Both the position numbers and the translations under genes were made by a program. Of a stretch of DNA of 13,055 nucleotides, positions 1-6,803 are shown in pieces. The notes under the pieces were generated by a model. The model searched no databases. It saw only the letters and a program-made list of their open reading frames with translations, and was not told the origin of the DNA. The first letter of the stretch is position 1. Every line of letters begins with the position of its first letter. The DNA is from Lentisphaeria bacterium (GTDB taxonomy: Bacteria; Verrucomicrobiota; Lentisphaeria; Oligosphaerales; PUNB01): the NCBI GenBank assembly GCA_007133055.1, contig SLNM01000067.1, positions 1-13,055 on the forward strand. Reading direction: 5' to 3'.

Positions 1-131
1 GTCCGGGCCGCGGATCGGCGCCCCTTCGCAGGCGCGCGCCGCCTGCCTTTGCCTTTCGGCTTGCCGGGCTCCGGCGAGGATGTGCTGTTGCCGCGTGTTG
101 TTTTCGATTTGTTCTGGTCTGTCATACCCAT
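1..131 (-). CDS. Partial CDS, N-terminus of an unidentified very basic protein
   Basis: An open frame on the minus strand starts at ATG 131 (or ATG 125, two codons later in the same frame) and runs off the left edge without a stop. The visible residues (MGMTDQNKSKTTRGN, then SSPEPGKPKGKGRRR) form a Lys/Arg/Pro/Ser-rich, low-complexity tail. Such a tail is typical of a disordered, nucleic-acid-binding N-terminal extension; no domain is reached. A weak GGA lies 7 nt before ATG 131. No in-frame stop is obvious just upstream, so the start is uncertain. It lies downstream of tRNA-Asp on the same strand. An RNA-modifying enzyme, a helicase or a DNA translocase are all possible; I cannot assign one. 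In GC-rich DNA an open frame of about 43 codons could also be chance. Confidence 0.4.
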   Translation of the reverse strand, partial: MGMTDQNKSKTTRGNSTSSPEPGKPKGKGRRRAPAKGRRSAAR

Positions 132-182
132 GCACTGTCCGGTGACTGACGTTTCCGTGGCGCCCTCGGGCGGGCCGTGAAA

Positions 183-226
183 GCCGCACGCTTCGGCAAT
201 GCTCGAGGGGCATGAAAGGATGCGGC
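183..226 (-). terminator. Weak hairpin downstream of tRNA-Asp
   Basis: GCCGCA (183-188) pairs perfectly with TGCGGC (221-226), and ATGC (199-202) pairs with GCAT (210-213) inside. It lies about 20 nt beyond the tRNA 3' end in the direction of tRNA transcription. A T-rich run lies right after the tRNA CCA (plus-strand 235-243 is A-rich), but only three T follow the hairpin itself. It may help end or process the tRNA transcript; it is not a textbook intrinsic terminator. Confidence 0.25.
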
Positions 227-244
227 AAAGCGAGGAAGAAAAAG

Positions 245-322
<78 letters not shown>

Positions 323-358
323 GAAGCAGAAAATTCGGAAGGGAAAAACGGAGGGGAT

Positions 359-386
359 AAAGTATTGCCGTTTTTTTTAATTGCAA
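359..386 (-). promoter_or_regulatory. Weak candidate promoter for tRNA-Asp
   Basis: On the minus strand TTGCAA (386-381, 4/6 to the -35 consensus) is followed after 16 bp by TACTTT (364-359, a poor -10). The spacer is A-rich. It lies in the short gap between the waaF stop and the tRNA 5' end. The tRNA could equally be transcribed by read-through from waaF. Confidence 0.25.
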
Positions 387-401
387 CCCGCCCCGATTTT
401 T

Positions 402-414
402 TCACGGATTCAGG
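402..414. repeat. Dispersed 13-bp repeat containing the waaF stop codon
   Basis: TCACGGATTCAGG here is identical to the reverse complement of 12740-12752. It differs by one base from 12825-12837, both near the other end of the window. Similarity spreads to both sides: T-rich before, and CATTGTTTT here against TACTGTTTTTTT there. The waaF stop codon (TGA, 412-410) lies inside this repeat. Confidence 0.6.
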
Positions 415-1528
415 CATTGTTTTCGCTTCCCCCCATCACCCACTCAAGAGCCCTGCAAACAGCTTCCGGCGTGGTCTTTCGCAGGCAGGCATACGGATCG
501 GTTTTTCGACCGCACCGGCGCTGAAAGCAGGGACTGCCCTCGGAACCGCCATCCAGCACCACCCAATTGTTCGCCAGCGGCCCGGTTGCCCGCGCCGAGG
601 TTGAACCGAAAACCGCCACTCCCGGCCGCCCCACAGCAGCCGCCAGATGCATTACACCGCTGTCATTGCACAGGCAGGCAGTGGCCAGACGCAAACAAGC
701 GGCCAATTCCGGCAGCGTGGTCTGCCCGCAAAGATTTACGGACGCATCCAAATTGCCGCCGATCACTCGGGACATCTCTCTCTCCCCGGCAGTGCCCACC
801 AGAACAACGGCATAGCCAGCCCGGGAAAAATGCTGCGCAACCCGGCCATAGTATTCCGCCGGCCACTGCTTGGCGGGTCCGTAGGCGGCACCCGGGGCAA
901 GCGCCAACAGCGGACGGCTACTGGCTCCTGCAACATCCAAGCGCGTGCGCATCTGACGCAGCATTGCCTCCTCCACCTTCAACATAGGCCGGTCGGGCAG
1001 TTCACGCTTGACAGGGCGCAAAACTTCGCACAAATCGAAGTAATGATTGACCTGATGCTCATGGCTGTCCCGCCATCCGGCCCTCCAGGCGGGCAGACAA
1101 TGGCTCAGCAGCAGGCGGCGCCCGCGGCCGGCGCGGCCAATACGAATCGGGACACCCCGGCCTGACACATCCCATGCCGACCCCAGGGAATTGGGCAGAA
1201 CCAGTGCCACCCCCGGTTGCCAGCGACCCAGCTCCGCCACAGCCGCCGCATCGGCCCGGCGACCGGCAAACACCACGCTGCCTGCCAGCCAGTCCGCCAT
1301 CTGCCAGAGCGGCTGCCACTTAACCTTGCCCAGCATCACCAAGGGAACTTCCGACGTCAGCGAACAGCGCAGCTGATACAGCGCCGCCATCGAAATCAAA
1401 TTGTCCCCCAGCCAATTGACCGCTCTAACCACCACCGCCGCGCCCAGATCAGCCTGGGAGAGCATAGGCGGGCTGGTCGGCTCCGCGTGCGAACGCAATA
1501 TCGGTTGATAATATTTTAGGTTATCCAT
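410..1528 (-). CDS. waaF: ADP-heptose:LPS heptosyltransferase II-like, GT9 family
   Basis: This 372-residue glycosyltransferase family 9 protein should transfer heptose from ADP-heptose to the inner core of LPS at the cytoplasmic face of the inner membrane. Family hallmarks visible: NWLGD (38-42) in the N-terminal Rossmann fold, APGAAYGPAKQWP (211-223) opening the C-terminal fold, NDSGVMHLAAA (288-298) in the donor site, and a C-terminal CFQRRCGR segment (334-341) with a further Cys at 348. Length fits WaaF. The frame stays open upstream to 1834, but I chose ATG 1528 because it overlaps the stop codon of the preceding gene as TAATG. No Shine-Dalgarno sequence is visible, so translation probably depends on coupling. 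Met22 (MLSQADLG) is an alternative start. GT9 subtype (WaaF against WaaC or WaaQ) rests on the APGAAYGPAK wording. Confidence 0.9.
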   Translation of the reverse strand: MDNLKYYQPILRSHAEPTSPPMLSQADLGAAVVVRAVNWLGDNLISMAALYQLRCSLTSEVPLVMLGKVKWQPLWQMADWLAGSVVFAGRRADAAAVAELGRWQPGVALVLPNSLGSAWDVSGRGVPIRIGRAGRGRRLLLSHCLPAWRAGWRDSHEHQVNHYFDLCEVLRPVKRELPDRPMLKVEEAMLRQMRTRLDVAGASSRPLLALAPGAAYGPAKQWPAEYYGRVAQHFSRAGYAVVLVGTAGEREMSRVIGGNLDASVNLCGQTTLPELAACLRLATACLCNDSGVMHLAAAVGRPGVAVFGSTSARATGPLANNWVVLDGGSEGSPCFQRRCGRKTDPYACLRKTTPEAVCRALEWVMGGSENNA

Positions 1529-2394
1529 TACGCATTGGTTTGACGACCGCAAAAGCGCATGACGCACTGCAAGTCCTGCCAGGCTTCCGCCTTGGCCTGA
1601 CGATGTTTCATCATGAATCGCGGGTGATAGACTGCCATGGTTGGAATATCGTGGCAGCGCTGCCAGCGCCCGCGCCAGCGGGTGATACTCTTCTGTCCCA
1701 GCAAACACTCCATGGCCATTGCCCCCAGCAGCACGATCGCCCGGGGTCGAACCAGCTCGATCTGTCGATGCAAGTAGGCCACACAAGCCTGCACCTCCGA
1801 CTGATCGGGCCAGCGACCGCCCGGGGTCTGACATTTGACTATGTTGGTCAGATAGACCTCCTCCGGCTTGAACCGCATGGCCGCCACCATTCTTGCCAGC
1901 ATGGCCGCCACCTCATGACCGGGAGGCGAGTCGCCTATCAGCATCAGCTCGGCATGACGGCCACCCTGCTCGAACAGCGGTTTGGCGCGGGTTCTATGAA
2001 GCCCGCAGCCGTGACAGCCCAGGACGGACTCCTCCAGGACAGGCCAGTCGAGACTGGCGGAGGATGCAGGAATCGAAGGTGTTGCGATCCTGGGCTGTAC
2101 TGGCGAAGTAACAGCAGTCGGAGCCTCTGCCAACTGCTCCTTCGCACGGTCTTGAACCCCGTTGCCGGACACACTCTCGGATCGGGGAGCAGACTTGCCG
2201 CCGTCACCGGAACGAATGGTCTTTTCACCTTCCGCAGAATGCCCTGACCGTGCTGCAGCCGTCCGGGACGACGGAGAGAAATCCGCGAAAAATTCCCGCC
2301 TGACCTGTGGCGACAGATATACAGTGTCACGGCCAGCCGCTTTCTCCAGCTCAAGGTATGTTATCAAGTCTTCAACTATGGTGGACGCGGACAT
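1528..2394 (-). CDS. Uracil-DNA glycosylase-like protein, family 4 (Fe-S) type
   Basis: A 288-residue protein with the C-terminal layout of family 4 uracil-DNA glycosylases, which excise uracil from DNA and carry a 4Fe-4S cluster. The four cluster cysteines are present with family spacing: C127-x2-C130, C188, then C204 after 15 residues. The C-terminal active-site motif appears as YHPRFMM (256-262). Residues 1-115 are a low-complexity Ser/Ala/Gly-rich region, absent from minimal family members. Odd point: motif A reads GDSPPGHE (154-161) and runs straight into EVAAMLARMV. The usual GxPFVGxAG stretch, with the Phe that stacks on uracil, is missing, so activity is doubtful or altered. Start ATG 2394 has GGAG five bases upstream. 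It overlaps waaF by one base (TAATG), forming an operon. The two-gene pairing has no obvious functional logic. Confidence 0.82.
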   Translation of the reverse strand: MSASTIVEDLITYLELEKAAGRDTVYLSPQVRREFFADFSPSSRTAAARSGHSAEGEKTIRSGDGGKSAPRSESVSGNGVQDRAKEQLAEAPTAVTSPVQPRIATPSIPASSASLDWPVLEESVLGCHGCGLHRTRAKPLFEQGGRHAELMLIGDSPPGHEVAAMLARMVAAMRFKPEEVYLTNIVKCQTPGGRWPDQSEVQACVAYLHRQIELVRPRAIVLLGAMAMECLLGQKSITRWRGRWQRCHDIPTMAVYHPRFMMKHRQAKAEAWQDLQCVMRFCGRQTNA

Positions 2395-2547
2395 AGGGGC
2401 TCCGAAGGGAGTTTCCAGAAGTTCAGCCTCATCTGTGCGACGCGGCCGGCAATACTGCCCGGACGCGTGCGGGTCTGTAACCTAATTCATCAATCAGCCA
2501 AAACCAGAAGACTTTGTCAACCGTCGCCAATGCATTTTAAATTGGAC

Positions 2548-2575
2548 TTGCCTTGAAAAAAAATCAGGATATATT
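2548..2575 (+). promoter_or_regulatory. Candidate promoter for lptD
   Basis: TTGCCT (2548-2553, 4/6 to consensus) and TATATT (2570-2575, 5/6) are separated by 16 bp that include a run of eight A. Transcription would start near 2582, at the edge of the tandem repeat. This AT-rich gap is the only clear candidate between the divergent lptD and UDG genes. Confidence 0.45.
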
Positions 2576-2580
2576 GCAAC

Positions 2581-2621
2581 AGATATTCCCGGAAACAATT
2601 TAGATATTCCCGGAAACAATT
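2581..2621 (+). repeat. Tandem 20-bp repeat, two copies, upstream of lptD
   Basis: AGATATTCCCGGAAACAATT occurs twice without mismatch (2581-2600 and 2602-2621), giving a 21-bp period, about two helical turns. Each unit holds the near-palindrome TTCCCGGAA. The pair lies directly after the candidate lptD -10 box and ends 33 bp before the lptD start codon. It would therefore be in the first transcribed bases, where an operator or 5'-UTR control element could sit. A simple slippage duplication is the alternative. Confidence 0.8.
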
Positions 2622-2654
2622 ACTTCATCCTGCAAAGAAGGGATCAGGATCACC

Positions 2655-5009
2655 ATGGATTCATATCTTCTCCCCATGCTCAGCTCTTCACTCCGATTCA
2701 AAGGATGGCTCATGGCGACCCTGCTTCTGGGGTTTGCCGCAGGTTTTTCCCAGGCACAGAACACAGCCGGGGAAAGGGCGGCGATCGAGGCGGAGACCTA
2801 CGAAATCGACCAGGCTACCGGATGGGCTGTCGGCTCCGGCAACGTGAAGGTCGTATACGAACAGTTCAAACTGGAAGCCGACCAGGTGCGCTATAATTTT
2901 CACACCGGCGACATTGCCGCCGAGGGGAACATACGACTCACCTCACCCCAGGGCGGGCTTGACCGAGCCGGCCTGCTGTGGCAGACCAGCTTGCTCGTCG
3001 GCAATATCCACGAAGGAGTTTTTCGCAGCACCGATTATGAAATGGTCAGCGGTGATTTTTTTATGCGCGGCGCCAGCGCCAGACGCGAGAGCGACGGACG
3101 CTTGATCATGGAATCCAGTGAAATGAGCACTTGCGAACATCTTGTTGATCGCCACAAGGCGGTGCATTATCATATTACCTGCCAGAGAATCAGCTACCAT
3201 CCGAAAAGTGAGCGGATACTTTTGCGGCACGCCGTCTTCAAAGTGGGTTCGACCCCTGTTTTCTATTGGCCATACTTCTCCTGGAATCGCGACCGCCGCC
3301 CCGACGACTTGTCCATTCAGGCCGGTCATTCCAGAGACTGGGGAGCCTTTTTAATCGTACGAAGACACTGGCAACTGACCGATGAAATTTCCACCAGGCT
3401 CGGCGTTGAAGGAAGAACCCGGCGCGGATTCGCTGTTTCCAGCACCACACGCCGAACCACCGACGCATCGGACAGTGAACTGTCAATCTACGCCATGCAC
3501 GACGCCAACCCGCCGGAAACCGAGTCAGGCTACAACCGCCGGTTCAAAAGCGTGCAGAATCGATACCGTCTTCAGTTCCGGCATCTCCGAGACCTGGCCG
3601 AGCGCTGGCAGCTGCGCTTGCAGTTGGATAAGCTAAGCGATATCGACATGCTCGAGGAATGGTTCGAAAGCGAATTCCGACGCCGCCCGCAGCCACAATC
3701 CTTTGCAGACTTACGCTATCAGGGTGACAACTACACCTTCTCGGTATTCGCCAGGCCGCGCATCAATGAATTTCAAACCGTGGTGGAGCGACTGCCGGAA
3801 CTGCGTTTGGAAATGCCACGGCAACCGCTTGGCGACACCAATTTTCTCTACCAGTCCGACAACAGCCTGGCCTCTCTGCACATGCGATGGCGCAACTTCT
3901 CCCGCCCCCGGGCTCCGGAATTGACCGACGGCCCCAAGGACTACAGTGCCTGGCGGCTGGACTCTCTGCACATGCTTTATCGCCCGTTCGACCTGGGTCG
4001 CCAGGTGCAGCTTACTCCTCGCCTCGGATTGCGCATGACCCATTACAGCAACTCCAGTCGCCGTCCTATGACCACCGGGGACCTTATAGATCTTTATCAG
4101 GTCGATTCGCCGGACGCTGAAATTGTCGACATCCCCATCAGCAACTACGACAGCTCAGGCGGCGCGGTCACCCGCTTTGCCGGAGAGGCGGGCCTGGAAA
4201 TCTCGAAGAAATACGAGACCGTCTGGCCGGACCGGCAGTTTCCCCGCATGGGCGGTGGCGAAGGATTGCGCCTAATCAAACGACCCTACGCCAATTACAC
4301 CTATATCCCGGAACCAACCGAAAACCGAGACCGACTATATCATTTCGACCGGGTCGACCGTATTATCAAGCAGAACTTTATCCGCCTGGGCATCGAAAAT
4401 CGACTGCAAACCCTGCTCCCCGACCAACCGGGCATCCACACACTGGCAACTATGAACACCTATGCCGACTTCCATCTCGAGTCGCCGCCCGGTCGGGGAA
4501 ACCTGGGCAATCTGGCCAACAATCTGCAAATCACCCCGCCCGGCAACTGGTCCTTCAACAGTCTGCTCATTGTCGACCTGGATCGCCCGGGACTTAACTA
4601 TACCCGCACCGGCTTTTCCGTGCGACGCCTCTTCGACTCGCCGGTCGATCTTTCGCTCGGCTATTCCTACAGCGACTCCTACCGCTCGACCGAACTAAAC
4701 TCCATGGGCTCGACACTGCTTGACTATCGCGGCGAATCCATTTCCACCCTCGAGTTTGGCAGGACCAACGAGGCCACGATTCGTGCCGCGTTTCCGGTAA
4801 ACCGAAAAACCGCCGCCGCCGTCGGATACAGCCATGACTTCAACGAAGGACAACCATCATCGCAATGGGTGGAAATCACCCGCGACCTTCACTGCTGGAT
4901 CGGGGTTCTGCGCTACCGTCGCTATGGCACCGGCAATCAGAACACGGAAGTTTCGCTGATGCTTTATCTGAGCGCGTTCGCCGACGGCGGCCTGGGCGTT
5001 GGGAGATAA
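2655..5009 (+). CDS. lptD: LPS-assembly protein LptD (OstA/Imp)
   Basis: This 784-residue outer-membrane protein should be the beta-barrel part of the LPS translocon, which receives LPS from the Lpt periplasmic bridge and inserts it in the outer leaflet. A signal peptide (hydrophobic stretch W18-F31) probably ends at A34-Q35. Residues about 40-150 form an OstA/LptA-like jellyroll (ADQVRYNFHTGDIAAEGNI). Next comes the STCEHL...ITCQRISYHP region (about 158-182) and the PVFYWPYFSW motif (201-210) that leads into the barrel. The rest is rich in alternating polar and aromatic residues. Total length equals that of E. coli LptD. Cysteines are at 160, 176 and 747 only, so the disulfide pattern differs from E. 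coli. AGGA lies 5 nt before ATG 2655; Met8 is an alternative. Transcribed divergently from the waaF operon. Confidence 0.9.
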   Translation: MDSYLLPMLSSSLRFKGWLMATLLLGFAAGFSQAQNTAGERAAIEAETYEIDQATGWAVGSGNVKVVYEQFKLEADQVRYNFHTGDIAAEGNIRLTSPQGGLDRAGLLWQTSLLVGNIHEGVFRSTDYEMVSGDFFMRGASARRESDGRLIMESSEMSTCEHLVDRHKAVHYHITCQRISYHPKSERILLRHAVFKVGSTPVFYWPYFSWNRDRRPDDLSIQAGHSRDWGAFLIVRRHWQLTDEISTRLGVEGRTRRGFAVSSTTRRTTDASDSELSIYAMHDANPPETESGYNRRFKSVQNRYRLQFRHLRDLAERWQLRLQLDKLSDIDMLEEWFESEFRRRPQPQSFADLRYQGDNYTFSVFARPRINEFQTVVERLPELRLEMPRQPLGDTNFLYQSDNSLASLHMRWRNFSRPRAPELTDGPKDYSAWRLDSLHMLYRPFDLGRQVQLTPRLGLRMTHYSNSSRRPMTTGDLIDLYQVDSPDAEIVDIPISNYDSSGGAVTRFAGEAGLEISKKYETVWPDRQFPRMGGGEGLRLIKRPYANYTYIPEPTENRDRLYHFDRVDRIIKQNFIRLGIENRLQTLLPDQPGIHTLATMNTYADFHLESPPGRGNLGNLANNLQITPPGNWSFNSLLIVDLDRPGLNYTRTGFSVRRLFDSPVDLSLGYSYSDSYRSTELNSMGSTLLDYRGESISTLEFGRTNEATIRAAFPVNRKTAAAVGYSHDFNEGQPSSQWVEITRDLHCWIGVLRYRRYGTGNQNTEVSLMLYLSAFADGGLGVGR

Positions 5010-5205
5010 AAACAACCCGCCAACCAGCCCCCCGATCCGCTTCAAAATGTCAAACGGACACAGAGCCTGCGGATTCCGAGAGCATTGCCGAATGGAATCG
5101 GGAACCGCCGAAGGGGCGTAGTCATTACAGGAACAACCTCGGAATGATTGCTGTCGGAAGCACCTTGTACCGGATGCTTAAATCCATGATGCAGAGGATA
5201 GCGAA
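5010..5205 (+). other. Intergenic gap between lptD and the toroid gene
   Basis: This 196-bp gap has no convincing promoter or intrinsic terminator. GATTC (5072-5076) can pair with GAATC (5095-5099) around a smaller CATT/AATG stem, but no T-run follows. The only clear signal is AGAGGA (5193-5198), 7 nt before the next ATG. Confidence 0.4.
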
Positions 5206-6768
5206 ATGGACGAACAATACACAGTTCAAAACAGCACGGATACTGCTGCCAACAACGAGTATCTCACCTATGAAGAAATCCTGGAGGAGTATCGCCGGCG
5301 AAAAATGATCGAGCATCTGACCGGTCCGGTCATTTCACTGGTCTTGCACGTAATCGTAATCGGACTGCTTGCTTATTTTTTGGCGGGACGGGATTTCATT
5401 GCCGACAGCGCAGAGATCGAATTCGACATTCACGAACTGGATGTGCCGCCCCTGGACCGCGAAATCCTTGAGCAGATCGATGAGCTGGAGCCGGAGCCGC
5501 TGACTACGCCGGTGCCGACAGTTGAACGCCCGGAAATCACCCCGGATCAACTGGAGGACATCGACAGCTTTGCCGATGACATGGCCTTGAGCGACCTGGA
5601 CATGGACTTCGCCGCAAATTTGGATGTCCGCCCCCGCCACAGTCCCCTGGTTATTCCCGGCATGATGGCATCGAGAACCCAGGAGGGACGGGAAAGAGCA
5701 TTGCGCCAGCATGCCGGACCCTATGCCCGGGACACCGAGATTGCCGTGATCAAAGCTCTGGAATGGCTTAAGGACAACCAAAGTCCGGACGGTTCCTGGC
5801 GGGGGCAAGGCGCCGCCTCCGCCAGAACCGGCATGACCGGACTGGGACTGCTCACTTTTCTGGCGCACGGCGAGACCCCCGGCACCTCGGAAAGATACGG
5901 GGAGACTGTCCGGAAAGCCATTGATTTTCTGCTCTCCATCCAGCGGGAAGACGGCACCTTCGGGCATACCGAAGGCGGCGAGCGCGGCGGTGTCTATTCA
6001 CACGGCATCGCCTCCTATGCCCTGGCCGAAGCCTACGCCCTGACTCGCATCCCCGACCTGCGAGAACCGGTGCGAAAGGCGATCTCACGCATTGTGCGGG
6101 GACAGAGACCGGACGGCGGCTTCGACTACCAATTCGCCCGGGACGGCGGCGAACGCGACCGCTGCACCTCGGTTGCCGGCTGGATGGCGCAGGCCATGAA
6201 GGCGGCGCATCTGTCGGGAGTCGATGTCGAAGAGCTAGTCGAGGCCATGGATCTGGCGGCTCAGGGATTCAAGCTGAACCATCGGTCGGACGTGGGAGTT
6301 TTCATCTACGCCTCGAAGTCCGGGGCGCGGTTTGATCAAACCCAGACTCCTGTAGGAATCCTGTGCCTGCAACTTCTGGGGCATGGCAACAGCCGCGAAG
6401 TGCGCAACGGACTGAACTTTTTACGGGATGCCAGGCCAAACTGGCAGAACCCGAGCAGCGGCAGCATGGAACCGCTGTATGCCTGGTACTATGCCACCCA
6501 GGCAATGTTTCACGCCGGAACCGGCTATTTCAGACCGTGGAACCATGCCATGGCGCCGGCTCTGATCAACAGTCAAAACGAGGATGGTAGCTGGACTGTT
6601 CCCGAGGTGCACGGCCGCTCGGCCGCATACGGACCGGTCTACGCCACCACTCTCTCCGCCCTGTCCCTGACCGTCTATTACCGATACCTGCCAACCTATC
6701 AGACCCCGGAGGAAAGAGATACGGGGTTTGACGTTTTCGCGCTGGACGACGACGAGCTGGGATTGTAG
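5206..6768 (+). CDS. Membrane-anchored squalene-cyclase-fold (alpha/alpha-toroid) repeat protein
   Basis: This 520-residue protein has a charged cytoplasmic N-terminus (1-40), one membrane segment (PVISLVLHVIVIGLLAYFLA, 41-60), an acidic, Pro-rich linker (about 66-150) resembling a TonB-type spacer, and a prenyltransferase/squalene oxidase-type repeat domain (about 175-495). QW-like repeats are at 192-198 (QSPDGSW), 246-252 (QREDGTF), 300-306 (QRPDGGF) and 457-463 (QNEDGSW). The segment YATTLSALSLTVYYRYLP (479-496) is, from memory, typical of a family common in PVC bacteria. No DxDD cyclase motif is present in the toroid, and DDDE occurs only in the acidic tail, so terpene cyclization is unlikely. 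A periplasmic binding or scaffold role is inference. Start ATG 5206 has AGAGGA 7 nt upstream. The radical SAM gene follows after 35 bp. Confidence 0.85.
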   Translation: MDEQYTVQNSTDTAANNEYLTYEEILEEYRRRKMIEHLTGPVISLVLHVIVIGLLAYFLAGRDFIADSAEIEFDIHELDVPPLDREILEQIDELEPEPLTTPVPTVERPEITPDQLEDIDSFADDMALSDLDMDFAANLDVRPRHSPLVIPGMMASRTQEGRERALRQHAGPYARDTEIAVIKALEWLKDNQSPDGSWRGQGAASARTGMTGLGLLTFLAHGETPGTSERYGETVRKAIDFLLSIQREDGTFGHTEGGERGGVYSHGIASYALAEAYALTRIPDLREPVRKAISRIVRGQRPDGGFDYQFARDGGERDRCTSVAGWMAQAMKAAHLSGVDVEELVEAMDLAAQGFKLNHRSDVGVFIYASKSGARFDQTQTPVGILCLQLLGHGNSREVRNGLNFLRDARPNWQNPSSGSMEPLYAWYYATQAMFHAGTGYFRPWNHAMAPALINSQNEDGSWTVPEVHGRSAAYGPVYATTLSALSLTVYYRYLPTYQTPEERDTGFDVFALDDDELGL

Positions 6769-6803
6769 GCGCATTTCTCCTGCGCCCGTGGAGTTCTTAA
6801 AGC

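Noticed and set aside
1529..1834. Upstream extension of the waaF frame (102 extra codons)
   Set aside because: It overlaps the conserved C-terminal domain of the UDG-like gene, and the TAATG junction gives a clear start at 1528.
1540..2247. Long plus-strand frame opposite the UDG gene, and other long antisense frames
   Set aside because: They mirror clear genes, lack SDs and have no domains; long shadow frames are normal in GC-rich DNA.
5206..6768. Squalene-hopene or other terpene cyclase
   Set aside because: QW-like repeats are present, but the DxDD acid motif is missing from the toroid. The single membrane anchor and acidic linker also do not fit a cyclase.
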